From Phaeobacter sp. 22II1-1F12B (GTDB lineage Bacteria; Pseudomonadota; Alphaproteobacteria; Rhodobacterales; Rhodobacteraceae), in NCBI RefSeq assembly GCF_002210165.1, contig NZ_AQQP01000003.1, positions 62,001 to 126,000 of the forward strand: DNA of 64,000 nt, written 5' to 3'. A program made the translations under genes and the position numbers. Under the pieces are notes generated by a model that worked only from the letters and a program-made list of their open reading frames with translations, did no database searches and was not told the origin of the DNA. Shown in pieces: positions 27,071 through 36,930 of this stretch. The number at the start of each line of letters is the position of its first letter. Position 1 is the stretch's first letter.

Positions 27071-29208
27071 GCCTGCCCTACTTGCGCGCCGCGCTCCTTT
27101 CCTTCGCTCTGGCATCCTCGGTTGCCGTGCCTGCGGTCCACGCCCAGCAGACGGCGGCCCAACCGCCTGCGGTACTGGTCGCCGATGATGTCTATGTCAC
27201 GCCCGACCGGACACTTGTCGCCGAAGGCAACGTCGAGGCGTTCCAGAACGATATCCGCATGCGCGCCGAACGCATTACCTTTGATCAGGAAAGCGAGACG
27301 CTGACGGTCGAGGGCCCGATCCGCATAGACCAAGGTGGCGAAATCACCGTTTTCGCCGATTTTGCCGAACTCGACCGGGGTTTGCAGAACGGCTTGCTGA
27401 CCGGTGCGCGCATGGTTCTGAACCAGCAGGTCCAGATGGCCTCGCTGCAGATGGCGCGCGTCAACGGGCGCTACACCCAGCTTTACAAGACGGCCGTGAC
27501 CTCTTGCGAGGTTTGCGGAGACGGTCGCCCGCCGCTCTGGCAGATCCGCGCCCGCAAGATCACGCATGACCAGCAGGAACAGCAGCTCTACTTCGAAGAA
27601 GCACAGTTTCTCGTTTACGATGTTCCGATCTTCTACCTTCCGGGCATGCGGCTTCCCGACCCCAGTCTGGAACGCGCGAACGGATTCCTGATCCCTTCCG
27701 TGCGGACGACCTCTACGCTCGGCACCGGGGTTCGCGTTCCATACTTTATCATGCTTGGCGACCACGCGGACCTGACGCTCGCCCCGTATATTTCTTCCAG
27801 CACCCGCACGCTCGGGTATCGCTATCGACAGGCTTTCCGCAATGGCCGGATCGAACTGGAAGGCGCCTATACAAAGGATGACCTTATCGTCGGCACGTCG
27901 CGAGGATACCTCTTTGGCAACGGGCATTTCGATCTGCCACGCGGTTATAACCTCGACTTCCAGATCCAGACGACGTCTGACAATGCCTATCTCGTCGATT
28001 ATGGGCTGCCCGATCTCGACCGGCTTCAAAGCGAAATTTCCGTCAGTCGCTACAAGGTCCGCAGTGCCTTTCGGGCGCGTCTCATAAGCTATGACTCGCT
28101 GCGCGATACCGACGATGAATCGCTGTTGCCCACCATCGTGCTGAAAGCCGGCCTCGAAAGGCGCTTTTTTCCGGACGCCATCGGCGGCGAAATGCGGGTC
28201 GGCTTTGATGTCACCGGCCTGCACCGGACCTCGAATGACGATATACTTGGCCGCGACATGAACCGCGCCACCGTCGACCTGAGCTGGCAACGCAGCTGGA
28301 TCCTTCGCGGCGGCGTACGGGCGGATTGGGAAATCGGCCTTGCCGGTGACGCCTACGAAATCATTCAGGACAGCACTTTTGACAACCGGATTGACCGGCT
28401 GACACCGCGCTCGGCGCTCAAGCTTTCCCTGCCGATTACCCGTGGCACCGCCAATGGCGGACACCAGTTCCTTGAACCCCTCGTACAGATCGGCTGGAGC
28501 AACGTGATCGGGCCGACCGTGCCGAACGAAGAAAGCACCTATGCCGAATTCGATCAGGGCAACCTGCTTCAACTCTCCCGCTTTCCCGGGCTCGACCGGC
28601 GCGAAGACGGGCTTGCCTTCGCCTACGGGTTCAACTGGTCGAATTACGCACCCGGCGGATGGGAAACCTACGCGACTTTCGGCCAAGTGATCCGCGAAGA
28701 AGCGCAGCCAGATTTCACGCAGTCGTCCGGCCTGACCGGCACCAGTTCCGATCTGCTGCTCGCAGGGCAGATCAGAATGGGCAACAAGCTGGCCGTAAGC
28801 GCACGCACCTTGCTGAACGAATCTTTGGGTGTCACCAAGGCCGAATTGCGCGGCGACTGGCTGGGTGAAACGGCGCAGCTTAGCGGTACATACCTCTGGC
28901 TGGACGAAGATGCGCAGGAAAACCGCACCAGCGCGCTATCCGAAGTCTGGCTCAGCGGCGGCTACGAAATCGGCACGGGATGGACCGCGAATGCCAATCT
29001 CCGCTATGATATATCGGACGCGCGGGCTACGCGGGCGGGCCTTGGGTTCGTTTATCGTAACGAATGTGTTACGGTCGATTTGGCGGTGAACCGGCGCTAT
29101 ACATCCTCGACAAGTATTGAGCCCACGACAGATTTCGGGTTTACCATCGAGTTGAACGGGTTCTCCGTCCAAGGTGAAAAAGAGAAGTACAGGCGGTCAT
29201 GCAGTTGA
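27067..29208 (+). CDS. lptD: LPS assembly outer-membrane protein LptD
   Basis: A 713-residue outer-membrane protein. A signal peptide ends at about residue 28 (VHAQQ). An OstA/LptA-like jellyroll follows (about 45-190), then the beta-barrel, which closes near the C-terminus. Cys residues in TSCEVCGDG near residue 145 and in the C-terminal region (RNECVT and the terminal RSCS) may form the disulfides needed for maturation. It inserts LPS into the outer leaflet with LptE, which is not seen here. It overlaps surA by 10 nt. Confidence 0.95.
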   Translation: MSLPYLRAALLSFALASSVAVPAVHAQQTAAQPPAVLVADDVYVTPDRTLVAEGNVEAFQNDIRMRAERITFDQESETLTVEGPIRIDQGGEITVFADFAELDRGLQNGLLTGARMVLNQQVQMASLQMARVNGRYTQLYKTAVTSCEVCGDGRPPLWQIRARKITHDQQEQQLYFEEAQFLVYDVPIFYLPGMRLPDPSLERANGFLIPSVRTTSTLGTGVRVPYFIMLGDHADLTLAPYISSSTRTLGYRYRQAFRNGRIELEGAYTKDDLIVGTSRGYLFGNGHFDLPRGYNLDFQIQTTSDNAYLVDYGLPDLDRLQSEISVSRYKVRSAFRARLISYDSLRDTDDESLLPTIVLKAGLERRFFPDAIGGEMRVGFDVTGLHRTSNDDILGRDMNRATVDLSWQRSWILRGGVRADWEIGLAGDAYEIIQDSTFDNRIDRLTPRSALKLSLPITRGTANGGHQFLEPLVQIGWSNVIGPTVPNEESTYAEFDQGNLLQLSRFPGLDRREDGLAFAYGFNWSNYAPGGWETYATFGQVIREEAQPDFTQSSGLTGTSSDLLLAGQIRMGNKLAVSARTLLNESLGVTKAELRGDWLGETAQLSGTYLWLDEDAQENRTSALSEVWLSGGYEIGTGWTANANLRYDISDARATRAGLGFVYRNECVTVDLAVNRRYTSSTSIEPTTDFGFTIELNGFSVQGEKEKYRRSCS

Positions 29209-30449
29209 ATTTCGGATTTTCGGTCGGACGGGGTTTGTCCAGATGGATGAAATGCGCGCTGGCATCGCTGGCACTGGCCTCGGCACCTTTCGCCGGGACA
29301 GCGCAGAACCTCTTTGCCCCGGCCATCATCGTGAATGACGATGTCATCACCAATTACGAACTGGGCCAGCGCGCCCGGTTCATGGCACTGCTCCGCGCGC
29401 CCGGCAATCCCGAGGAAGAAGCCCGCGAGGCCTTGATCGAAGACCGCCTGCGCGCGCAGATCCTTGAAGAATTCGACGTGATCGTCACGCCCGAACAGCT
29501 TGAACAGGGCATGAGCGATTTCGCCGCCCGCACGCAGATGACCACCCAGGAATTCCTCGGCGCGCTCGCACAGGGCGGGGTCGAGCCGGAAACCCTGCGC
29601 GAATTCGTTCGAATCAATCTGGGATGGCGTGAATACATTCGCGGCCGCTATGGCGAGCAAGCCCGCCCGAGCCAGGCCGAGATCGACCGCGCGCTCGCCA
29701 ATGATCCCTCCTCTGGCAGCGTCAGCGTTCTGCTCTCGGAGATCATCATCCCCTTCACCCCGGATAACCTGCCGCAGGTCGAACAGCTTGCGAATGAAAT
29801 CGCGGGGCTGAACAGCTACGATGCGTTTTCGCAGGCGGCCAGCCAGTATTCCGCGTCGGAAACCCGCAATTCCGGCGGTCGGCTCGACTGGCTGCCCATC
29901 AACAACCTGCCCGAGCAGCTTCGCCCCGTCATCATTGAGCTTAACCCCGGCGAGACCACGCAGCCAATTCCGCTGCCGAACGCCGTGGCCATATTCCAGA
30001 TGCGCGGGATTCAGGAAATCGCGGGGGGGACGCCAAGCTATTCGAGCATCGATTACGCCACCTATATGGTCCCCGGCGGACGCTCGGCCGAGGCACAAGA
30101 AGCCGCTGCTTCGGTTCTGGGGCAGGTCGACCGTTGCGATGACTTCTATGGTCTTCCCGGCATCGACGCACCGGGCGTTTTCCAGCGCCAGAGCCAGGCG
30201 CCGGGCGCAATTCCTCGCGACATCGCACTGGAACTTGCCAAGCTTGACCAAAATGAAACCTCGACCGCGCTGACCCGTTCAAACGGCCAGACACTTGTCG
30301 TTCTGATGCTCTGCGGGCGTACCGCCGCCGTGAACAAGGACGCAACTCGCGATGACATCGGCAATTTCCTGACCCAGCAGCGACTGCAGTCTTATGCCGA
30401 CAGCGCCCTGGCCCAGCGACGCGCGGATGCACTGATCGTCGAGAAATGA
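29199..30449 (+). CDS. surA: Periplasmic chaperone SurA / peptidyl-prolyl isomerase
   Basis: A 416-residue secreted chaperone. The signal peptide ends near residue 36 (GTAQ), followed by the SurA N-terminal helical domain starting IIVNDDVITNYEL. One parvulin-like segment (about 170-270, with GGRLDWLPINNLP) is present, and the second region is diverged. It escorts outer-membrane proteins, including LptD, to the BAM complex, which fits its place directly after lptD. It overlaps pdxA by 4 nt. Confidence 0.92.
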   Translation: MQLNFGFSVGRGLSRWMKCALASLALASAPFAGTAQNLFAPAIIVNDDVITNYELGQRARFMALLRAPGNPEEEAREALIEDRLRAQILEEFDVIVTPEQLEQGMSDFAARTQMTTQEFLGALAQGGVEPETLREFVRINLGWREYIRGRYGEQARPSQAEIDRALANDPSSGSVSVLLSEIIIPFTPDNLPQVEQLANEIAGLNSYDAFSQAASQYSASETRNSGGRLDWLPINNLPEQLRPVIIELNPGETTQPIPLPNAVAIFQMRGIQEIAGGTPSYSSIDYATYMVPGGRSAEAQEAAASVLGQVDRCDDFYGLPGIDAPGVFQRQSQAPGAIPRDIALELAKLDQNETSTALTRSNGQTLVVLMLCGRTAAVNKDATRDDIGNFLTQQRLQSYADSALAQRRADALIVEK

Positions 30450-31411
30450 CCGACGCGCCGATTGCGCTCAGCTGTGGTGAGCCTGCCGGTATTGGTCCGG
30501 AACTCGCGGCAAAAGCCTGGCATGTGCTTCGGGAGGACTGTCCGTTCTTCTGGATCGGCGACCCGCGCCATTTGCCGGAAAACACTGCCTTCGAGATCAT
30601 AGGCAGCCCTGCGCAATCGCGAGAGGTCGCAGCCTCTGCCCTACCCGTCCTCGACCATCCCTTCGCGGCTGAAACTGTACCGGGCACCCCTAACCCTGCC
30701 AACGCCTCTGGCGTGATCAGCGCCATCGAGCGCGGTGTCGACCTTGTCCGGTCCGGCGACGCGTCGGCGCTTTGCACCGCGCCCATTCACAAAAAAGCGC
30801 TGATCGATGGCGCGGGTTTTGCATATCCGGGGCATACCGAATTCCTCGCCGCGCTCGCTGGCGTCGATGATGTCGTCATGATGCTTGCCAGCGACCAGTT
30901 GCGCGTGGTCCCTGCGACCATCCACATCGCCTTGTCCGACGTGCCGAAAGCCCTGTCACCAACCGGACTGCGCCACACGATCGAGATCACTGATGAAGGG
31001 CTCAAATCCCGGTTTGGCCTCTCCACCCCCAGGATTGCCATCGCAGGTCTGAATCCCCACGCTGGCGAAGGCGGCGCGATGGGTCGGGAGGAACTGGACT
31101 GGATCGCCCCGCTGATCCAAGAGATGACAGAGGAAGGCTATGGGCTGACCGGCCCGCACCCTGCAGACACCCTTTTTCACGCCGCCGCCCGCACCCGCTA
31201 TGACGCAGTGATTGCCATGTATCACGATCAGGCGCTTATCCCGATCAAGACGCTGGATTTCGACATGGGGGTGAATGTCACGCTGGGCCTTCCCTTTGTG
31301 CGCACCTCGCCGGATCACGGAACGGCTTTTGACATCGCGGGAAAGGGGGTGGCGAATCCTTCCAGCCTGATCGAGGCGCTGAAACTTGCCCGGCGGATGG
31401 CAACCCCATGA
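30446..31411 (+). CDS. pdxA: 4-hydroxythreonine-4-phosphate dehydrogenase
   Basis: A 321-residue cytosolic enzyme of vitamin B6 synthesis. It oxidises and decarboxylates 4-phosphohydroxythreonine. The metal-binding His residues are in PGHTEFLA, LNPHAGEGG and MYHDQALIP, and the C-terminal TSPDHGTAFDIAG is a family block. The ATG start overlaps the surA stop. The surA-pdxA-rsmA order is widely conserved in proteobacteria. Confidence 0.97.
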   Translation: MTDAPIALSCGEPAGIGPELAAKAWHVLREDCPFFWIGDPRHLPENTAFEIIGSPAQSREVAASALPVLDHPFAAETVPGTPNPANASGVISAIERGVDLVRSGDASALCTAPIHKKALIDGAGFAYPGHTEFLAALAGVDDVVMMLASDQLRVVPATIHIALSDVPKALSPTGLRHTIEITDEGLKSRFGLSTPRIAIAGLNPHAGEGGAMGREELDWIAPLIQEMTEEGYGLTGPHPADTLFHAAARTRYDAVIAMYHDQALIPIKTLDFDMGVNVTLGLPFVRTSPDHGTAFDIAGKGVANPSSLIEALKLARRMATP

Positions 31412-31452
31412 GGCACCACAAAGGACACCAGTACCTGTCGCCACTGTCGGAT

Positions 31453-31486
31453 GCCTCCGGCGGGGATTTTTTTAAACCCAAAGAAG
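31453..31486 (+). terminator. Small hairpin with T-run after pdxA (possible dispersed element)
   Basis: CCTC-CGGC-GGGG can form a short stem with a tetraloop (one T-G pair), followed by A and seven T, then ACCCAAAGAAG. It resembles a weak intrinsic terminator or attenuator between pdxA and rsmA. The 3' half recurs at 51031-51054 on the other strand. Confidence 0.45.
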
Positions 31487-31496
31487 GGGCGAGGAG

Positions 31497-32348
31497 ATGA
31501 GCGCGATCGACGAACTTCCGCCACTGCGAGCCGTTATTGCCGAGCATCAGTTGTCGGCCCGAAAATCGCTTGGCCAGAATTTCCTGCTGGATCTGAACCT
31601 GACGGCGAAAATCGCTCGGCAAGCGGGGAATCTGTCACAGTGCGATGTGCTTGAAATCGGACCCGGCCCCGGAGGTCTGACACGCGGGCTTTTGTCAGAA
31701 GGTGCGCGGCGGGTTCTTGCGGTTGAGAAGGACAGTCGTTGCATTCCCGCGCTCGCTCAGATCGCAGAGGCCTACCCGGGCAGGTTGCAGGTTATCGAGG
31801 GCGACGCGCTGGAAGTCGACCCGCTGGCCCATTTGACACCGCCGATCCGAATAGCGGCAAATCTGCCGTATAATATCGGGACTGAACTGTTGGTGCGCTG
31901 GCTGACGCCAAAAGAATGGCCGCCCTTCTGGGAAAGCCTCACGCTGATGTTTCAGCGCGAGGTCGCAGAAAGGATCGTGGCGCAGCCCGGTAGCAAGGCC
32001 TATGGCCGTCTTGCCATTCTCGCCCAATGGCGGGCGGAGGCACGTATCGCGATGTCGCTGCCTCCCGGTGCCTTTACGCCGCCGCCTAAAGTCGCCAGCG
32101 CCGTTGTCCACCTTACGGCCCTGCCCGAACCGCGTTTTCCGGCGGATGCGGCGGTACTGTCCCGCGTGGTGGCACAGGCATTCAATCAAAGACGAAAGAT
32201 GCTTCGCGCCTCGCTCAAGGGACTCGCACCGGATATCGAGAATGTGCTGCGCGCAGCCGGGTTGAACCCGACCGACCGGGCAGAGCAGATTCCCTTGGAA
32301 GGTTTCTGTGCTCTCGCCCGCGAAGTAGAAACAAACAACAGGGCCTGA
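31497..32348 (+). CDS. rsmA: 16S rRNA dimethyladenosine transferase
   Basis: A 283-residue SAM-dependent enzyme (KsgA) that dimethylates the two adjacent adenines near the 3' end of 16S rRNA during small-subunit assembly. It has the N-terminal SLGQNFLLD, the SAM loop [10 protein letters not shown] and the catalytic NLPYN. AAGGGG lies 7 nt before the ATG. It is 85 nt downstream of pdxA, with a small hairpin and T-run between, so it may be only partly cotranscribed. Confidence 0.97.
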   Translation: MSAIDELPPLRAVIAEHQLSARKSLGQNFLLDLNLTAKIARQAGNLSQCDVLEIGPGPGGLTRGLLSEGARRVLAVEKDSRCIPALAQIAEAYPGRLQVIEGDALEVDPLAHLTPPIRIAANLPYNIGTELLVRWLTPKEWPPFWESLTLMFQREVAERIVAQPGSKAYGRLAILAQWRAEARIAMSLPPGAFTPPPKVASAVVHLTALPEPRFPADAAVLSRVVAQAFNQRRKMLRASLKGLAPDIENVLRAAGLNPTDRAEQIPLEGFCALAREVETNNRA

Positions 32349-32365
32349 GCGGCCTATTCGGCCGC
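32349..32365. terminator. Hairpin at convergent rsmA/DUF4167 ends
   Basis: GCGGCC and GGCCGC pair perfectly around a 5-nt loop, over the stop codon of the DUF4167 gene and 1 nt after the rsmA stop. No T-run follows on either strand. Confidence 0.35.
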
Positions 32366-33055
32366 TTCGGGTGCGTTGCCGTCTTTGGGCGCGTCTTCCA
32401 GCCCGTTGTCCGACACAGGTGCCTCTTTGGGCTTGGCGCTGCGCGTACGGGGTTTGCGCGGCGCGGGCGCCTCGGCTTCGCCGTGCGCGGCGGGGGTATC
32501 GGCATCAGCCGCAGGTTTGCGTGCCCGCGGCTTGCGCGCCGGTTTCTTGGGTTTGCTTTCGGGCGTTTCCACCAACCCGCTGTCGTCATCGGATTCTGCC
32601 GTTTCGGCAGTTTCAAGAACATCGGGCTGCGGTGCCTGTGACGGGTCTTCGGAACGCGTTTGGTTCCCTTGCTGACCCTGGTTCTGCGCCGGGGCCTGCT
32701 TTTGCCCATCTTGGTCGCCACGATCCTGACGTTCGCGGTCCCGTTCGGCCTGACGCTCGCGGTTCTGGCGTTCCTGCTCTTCGCGGCGCTGGTCCATTTC
32801 CTTTTGGGCCGAGCTCAGCAGGCGCAGGTAATGCTCCGCATGCTGCTGGAAATTTTCGGTTGCAACGCGGTCATTGCCCAGCTGCGCATCACGAGCGAGC
32901 TGGTTGTACTTGTCAATAATCTGCTGCGGCGTACCACGCACCTTGCCTTCGGGGCCCGAGCTGTCAAATACCCGGTTGACCACATTTCCGCCGCCGTTGG
33001 ATGACCCTCGGTTGCGGTTCGATTTGGAACGCGAACGTGATTTAGAAGATCTCAT
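32354..33055 (-). CDS. DUF4167 domain-containing protein
   Basis: A 233-residue, highly charged, alphaproteobacterial protein of unknown function. The N-terminus is Arg/Lys/Ser/Asn-rich (nucleic-acid-binding-like). The DUF4167 core (about 38-85) contains YNQLARDAQLGNDRVATENF and QQHAEHYLRLL. A Gln/Arg/Glu-rich coiled region follows, then a low-complexity Pro/Lys/Glu tail. It is often beside prmC and prfA in alphaproteobacteria, as here, which hints at an RNA or ribosome-linked role. That is inference. Confidence 0.88.
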   Translation of the reverse strand: MRSSKSRSRSKSNRNRGSSNGGGNVVNRVFDSSGPEGKVRGTPQQIIDKYNQLARDAQLGNDRVATENFQQHAEHYLRLLSSAQKEMDQRREEQERQNRERQAERDRERQDRGDQDGQKQAPAQNQGQQGNQTRSEDPSQAPQPDVLETAETAESDDDSGLVETPESKPKKPARKPRARKPAADADTPAAHGEAEAPAPRKPRTRSAKPKEAPVSDNGLEDAPKDGNAPEAAE

Positions 33056-33302
33056 GTACTTTTTGTCAGCCTTGTCTGCTTTGACGTATGATCCGTTTCA
33101 CGCCTCTTGCGTTCTGTAATACGCCGGATCATCGACTTTTTGGGCTTGCGTTGCATGGGAGCCGCCATAGCATCTACCGAAGCAACAAGAATGAAAAAAC
33201 ACGTTCTGGGCCGCCAGACAAGTCCTTGTACGCATTTTTCGTTAGAATTGTTCCTTTTTTGGCGGCGAATTGCTGCTGCTAAAGGGGAATTCCCAAGTGA
33301 TT

Positions 33303-34133
33303 TCAGATGCGACGGGCCGAAACGACGCGATCACGCCCGTCAAGATCCTGTATCACGGAAACCTCTTTCAGACCGGCCTCGCGAAGCATCTCGGACACGG
33401 CAGCGCCCTGCGTCGGGCCGATTTCAAGCAGGACACGCCCGCCCGGTATCAGGTGCTGACCAACGCCTCGCGCGATTTCACGGTATGCCCCCAGACCGTC
33501 GCCGCCATCGGTCAGGGCCATTTCGGGTTCGTGCTCGCGCACATCCGCATCAAGCCCGTCCCATTCGTCAAGCGCAATATAGGGCGGATTGGAAACGATC
33601 AGGTCGAATTGTCCGCTAACCGACTGAAACCAGTCTGATTTCAGGATCTGCGCCCGATGCGCAACCCGGTGCAACACAGCATTGGCGCTGGCCTGCAAAC
33701 AGGCAGCCTCGGACATGTCGACACCCAAACCCCGGGCATCCGGCTGTTCGGCCAGCAGGGTCACAAGGATACAACCGGAACCGATCCCAAGATCGAGGAG
33801 GTTCCGAAACGGTTCGGCCAAGGCCGCTTCGATCAGGGTTTCAGTTTCCGGGCGCGGATCAAGCACATCACGGCTGACCTTGAAACGGCGGCCGTAAAAG
33901 GCACGTTCACCGATCAGCTGCGACACCGGCACGCGGATCGAACGAAGTGCGATCAGCTGCTCGAATCGCTCCTCGATTTCGGGCGCGAGATCCTCGGGCG
34001 CGATCAGCGTCACACGGCTCGCTTCGACCCGGGCTGCATGCGCCAGCAGGATTCGTGCATCGCGCGCAGGATCTGGAATGCCAGCCGCCCGCAGCCGGGC
34101 TGCGGCATTTGCCATCGCTTCTCCGGCTGTCAT
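33303..34133 (-). CDS. prmC: Release factor glutamine methyltransferase
   Basis: A 276-residue SAM-dependent enzyme that N5-methylates the Gln of the GGQ motif in RF1 and RF2. It shows the helical N-terminal domain, the SAM motif [15 protein letters not shown] near 115 and the catalytic NPPYI near 187. Its start overlaps the prfA stop by 4 nt, so enzyme and substrate are co-translated. About 250 bp without a gene separates it from DUF4167. Confidence 0.96.
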   Translation of the reverse strand: MTAGEAMANAAARLRAAGIPDPARDARILLAHAARVEASRVTLIAPEDLAPEIEERFEQLIALRSIRVPVSQLIGERAFYGRRFKVSRDVLDPRPETETLIEAALAEPFRNLLDLGIGSGCILVTLLAEQPDARGLGVDMSEAACLQASANAVLHRVAHRAQILKSDWFQSVSGQFDLIVSNPPYIALDEWDGLDADVREHEPEMALTDGGDGLGAYREIARGVGQHLIPGGRVLLEIGPTQGAAVSEMLREAGLKEVSVIQDLDGRDRVVSARRI

Positions 34134-35179
34134 GTGCTCATCTCGGCAAGCAGACGCGCCTGATCGTCGGCCGTCAGCGCGTCGATGATGTCGTCAAGAT
34201 CGCCCGTCATGATCTGGTCGAGCTTGTAAAGCGTCAGAGCAATACGGTGATCCGTCATCCTGCCTTGCGGAAAATTATAGGTGCGGATGCGTTCAGACCT
34301 GTCACCGCTGCCGACCTGCGCAGCACGGTTGGCAGAACGTTCGCTGTCCACTCGCTGCCGCTCCATGTCAAAGAGACGCGTCTTGAGGACCTGCATGGCT
34401 ATCTCGCGGTTACGATGCTGCGACTTTTCCGAACTCGTCACGACAATACCGCTGGGGATATGGGTAATGCGCACAGCCGAATCCGTGGTGTTGACGTGCT
34501 GCCCGCCTGCCCCCGAGGACCGCATGGTGTCGATCCGTATATCATTGGGATCTATAACGATATCTACATCTTCGGCTTCGGGCAGCACCGCCACGGTCGC
34601 GGCAGAGGTATGGATGCGACCGCCGCTTTCCGTCGTCGGAACCCGCTGAACACGATGAACGCCGCTTTCATACTTGAGACGCGCGAATACGTTTTCGCCC
34701 TTGATATGCGCGACGACTTCCTTGATGCCGCCAAGTTCGGTCAGCTGCTGTTCGATGATGTCGAAATGCCAACCGCGTTCTTCGGCATAGCGCTGGTACA
34801 TGCGCAGCAGGTCACCGGCGAAAAGCGCGGCCTCGTCACCGCCAGTGCCAGGACGGATTTCAAGCATGGCAGGGCGCACATCGGCTTCGTCACGCGGTAA
34901 GAGAGCTAGTTGCAGGGCGTGTTCCACCTCGGGCAGCTTTTCCTGCAAGTCGCCCAGTTCTTCCTCGGCCAGATCCTTCATGTCCGGATCGTTAAGCATC
35001 GCCCTGGCGTCCTCGATCCCGTCACGGATCTGTCGCCAGTGGGTGATCTGTTCGACGACCGGTTTGAGCGAGGAGTATTCCTTGGCCAGTTTCGCGATAT
35101 CGCCTTTTCCATCGGACATCGCCGCCTCCAGATACTGGAAACGCTGGTCAATCTGGATAAGGCGATCTTCTGGGACCAT
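34130..35179 (-). CDS. prfA: Peptide chain release factor 1
   Basis: A 349-residue class I release factor for UAA and UAG codons. The GGQ catalytic motif is in [17 protein letters not shown], and the tripeptide-type decoding segment is in the preceding domain. The frame reaches a TTG at 35200, but the ATG at 35179 gives the family N-terminus ([14 protein letters not shown]). It is the first gene of the prfA-prmC operon. Confidence 0.97.
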   Translation of the reverse strand: MVPEDRLIQIDQRFQYLEAAMSDGKGDIAKLAKEYSSLKPVVEQITHWRQIRDGIEDARAMLNDPDMKDLAEEELGDLQEKLPEVEHALQLALLPRDEADVRPAMLEIRPGTGGDEAALFAGDLLRMYQRYAEERGWHFDIIEQQLTELGGIKEVVAHIKGENVFARLKYESGVHRVQRVPTTESGGRIHTSAATVAVLPEAEDVDIVIDPNDIRIDTMRSSGAGGQHVNTTDSAVRITHIPSGIVVTSSEKSQHRNREIAMQVLKTRLFDMERQRVDSERSANRAAQVGSGDRSERIRTYNFPQGRMTDHRIALTLYKLDQIMTGDLDDIIDALTADDQARLLAEMST

Positions 35180-35241
35180 TGGCGGGGTGTCCGATATCAA
35201 TTCTGTTTGGTCAAGGCCAAGGTTATGGTAACTTCGGCCTC

Positions 35242-35529
35242 ATGAAACGTATATTTCTCATCTGCATGCTCGCGGCAACGCCCGTTTCAGCCGATGTGAT
35301 CGGCCCCGGCGGAAAGGTTCAGGATTGCTACTGCACCGACACCGGCGGCAACCGCGTCGAACTGGGCGAAACCATCTGCCTGCATGTGGACGGGCGCATG
35401 TTCATGGCCCAATGCCAGATGTCTCTGAATGTGCCGATGTGGCGTGAGATCACAGAGGGCTGTGCGTCATCACTTCTGCAAAGCATCCAGCCAGCGATCG
35501 ACACGCTTTCGGTTCACGCCAAGGTCTGA
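35242..35529 (+). CDS. Small secreted Cys-rich protein, uncharacterised
   Basis: A 95-residue protein with a signal peptide cleaved after ATPVSA (about residue 17). The mature part has five Cys (DCYC, TICLH, AQCQM, EGCAS), so disulfides in the periplasm are likely. No family was recognised. The ATG at 35242 is chosen because it starts the signal peptide. Its last 60 nt overlap the 3' end of the convergent DUF1499 gene. Confidence 0.7.
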   Translation: MKRIFLICMLAATPVSADVIGPGGKVQDCYCTDTGGNRVELGETICLHVDGRMFMAQCQMSLNVPMWREITEGCASSLLQSIQPAIDTLSVHAKV

Positions 35530-35883
35530 CCGCCCGAACCGCAACCGTCCGAAAATCTTGATCTGCCCGTCCGTTAGCTGGACCGTCGTGTAATCCGGAA
35601 AGCCGAACACAGCGCTGCGGGTAACGTAAGTAAGATGACCTTCATCAACACGTCCGGCCAGAACCTTTGTTCTGGGAGTTTCCCGAATAATACTATCCAG
35701 CCGCGCAAGATCATCTGGCGAACCTTCAATCACACGTTCAACGCCGCCCGCCAGATCCTTGTTTTCGTTGAACTTGAGAGGCCTGTGCCAGACCTTGGGG
35801 TCGCTTGGTGCCAAGCGGACGTAACCGTCGGCAACCACGATCACGCAAAGCAGAATCCACAAGCCTGTCAAGATCTTAACCAT
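35470..35883 (-). CDS. DUF1499 domain-containing protein
   Basis: A 137-residue protein with one N-terminal membrane helix (about 4-20) and a DUF1499 domain facing the periplasm. Typical blocks are TYVTRSAVFGFPDYTTVQL and RLRFGRSDLGVNRKRVDRWL. Function unknown. It overlaps the small secreted gene tail-to-tail by 60 nt. Confidence 0.85.
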   Translation of the reverse strand: MVKILTGLWILLCVIVVADGYVRLAPSDPKVWHRPLKFNENKDLAGGVERVIEGSPDDLARLDSIIRETPRTKVLAGRVDEGHLTYVTRSAVFGFPDYTTVQLTDGQIKIFGRLRFGRSDLGVNRKRVDRWLDALQK

Positions 35884-35982
35884 TACATCCAGCCGCTTCT
35901 GTCCCCGGGTCCAGCATGCAGCGTTTGAGGGTAGTTGTCAGTGCGGCGTAACGACCGGTCCCCGCACCGACAATGAAAGCAG

Positions 35983-36930
35983 TCAGCTCGCGGCGACGCC
36001 TGGCAGGATGCAGAGCATCTCGTAGATCAGGTTCGCTGCCGTCAGCGCCGTGTTACCCGAGGTGTCATAAGGTGGCGAAACCTCAACAAGATCACATCCG
36101 ACAATCGAAGCCCCGCGCAATGCCCGGATCAGCTGAAGCGCCTGCGGCGTGGTAAGGCCACCGATTTCCGGCGTCCCCGTGCCGGGCGCATAGGCCGGAT
36201 CAAGGCTGTCGATGTCATAGGTGATATAGACAGGCCGGTCGCCGATATCCCGGCGGATTTCAGCCCCAAGCTGATCCAGCGACCGCCCCCAAAGCTCATG
36301 CGCCTGAAAGATCTGAAAACCCCAGCCCTGCGCTTCGGTGAAATCGGTCGCGGCATAGCCGGTCCCGCGCAAGCCGATCTGGTATACCTTGTCAGCCTGA
36401 AGCAAACCTTCCTCGTAAGCGCGACGGAACACCGTGCCATGGGCCTCTTTTTCGCCGAACATCTCGTCATTCACATCCGCATGGGCATCTACATGCACCA
36501 GCGCGACAGGACCGTGTTTCTTGGCGATGGAACGCAGAATCGGGAGGGTCATCGTGTGATCGCCGCCCATCGCGACCGGGATAAGGTCATTGGTGAGCAT
36601 TGTATCGTAACTCTCTGTAATAATACGGATAGTATCAGAAAGAGAGAACGTGTTGATGGCCAGATCGCCTATGTCCGCAATCTGCAGATGTTCAAACGGT
36701 GCCGCACCGGTCGCCATGTTGTAGGGCCGGATCATCGCGCTTTCCGCGCGGATCTGTTTCGGCCCGAAACGCGTGCCCGAGCGCCACGAAGTACCAATAT
36801 CCATTGGAATGCCCAGCAGCGCGACATCAAGCCCGCTCAACCCGCTTGCCTGCGGCAGTCTCATGAACGTGTTCGGTCCCGAGAACCGGGCGAGATCATT
36901 TCCGCTGAGCGGTTGGTTAAAATCGGTCAT
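35983..36930 (-). CDS. gbuA: Ureohydrolase, guanidinobutyrase type
   Basis: A 315-residue member of the arginase/agmatinase family. The dinuclear Mn ligands are all present: GGDHT, VDAHADV and YDIDSLDP. By recalled family sequence it follows Pseudomonas guanidinobutyrase/guanidinopropionase closely, for example IRAESAMIRPYNMATGAAPF, FGEKEAHGT and CDLVEVSPPYD. The likely reaction is 4-guanidinobutyrate to GABA plus urea, but 3-guanidinopropionate or another guanidino acid cannot be excluded. A start 15 nt further upstream exists; the ATG overlapping the previous stop by 4 nt (ATGA) is preferred. Last gene of a three-gene operon. Confidence 0.8.
   Translation of the reverse strand: MTDFNQPLSGNDLARFSGPNTFMRLPQASGLSGLDVALLGIPMDIGTSWRSGTRFGPKQIRAESAMIRPYNMATGAAPFEHLQIADIGDLAINTFSLSDTIRIITESYDTMLTNDLIPVAMGGDHTMTLPILRSIAKKHGPVALVHVDAHADVNDEMFGEKEAHGTVFRRAYEEGLLQADKVYQIGLRGTGYAATDFTEAQGWGFQIFQAHELWGRSLDQLGAEIRRDIGDRPVYITYDIDSLDPAYAPGTGTPEIGGLTTPQALQLIRALRGASIVGCDLVEVSPPYDTSGNTALTAANLIYEMLCILPGVAAS

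Noticed and set aside
27052-28686. 544-residue open frame on the minus strand
   Set aside because: Antisense to lptD in the phase that mirrors its codon bias. It has no recognisable domain, and lptD is unmistakable.
33056-33302. Possible small gene in the gap between DUF4167 and prmC
   Set aside because: Frames here have no ribosome binding site, no domain and unusual codon use. I see only the probable DUF4167 promoter region.
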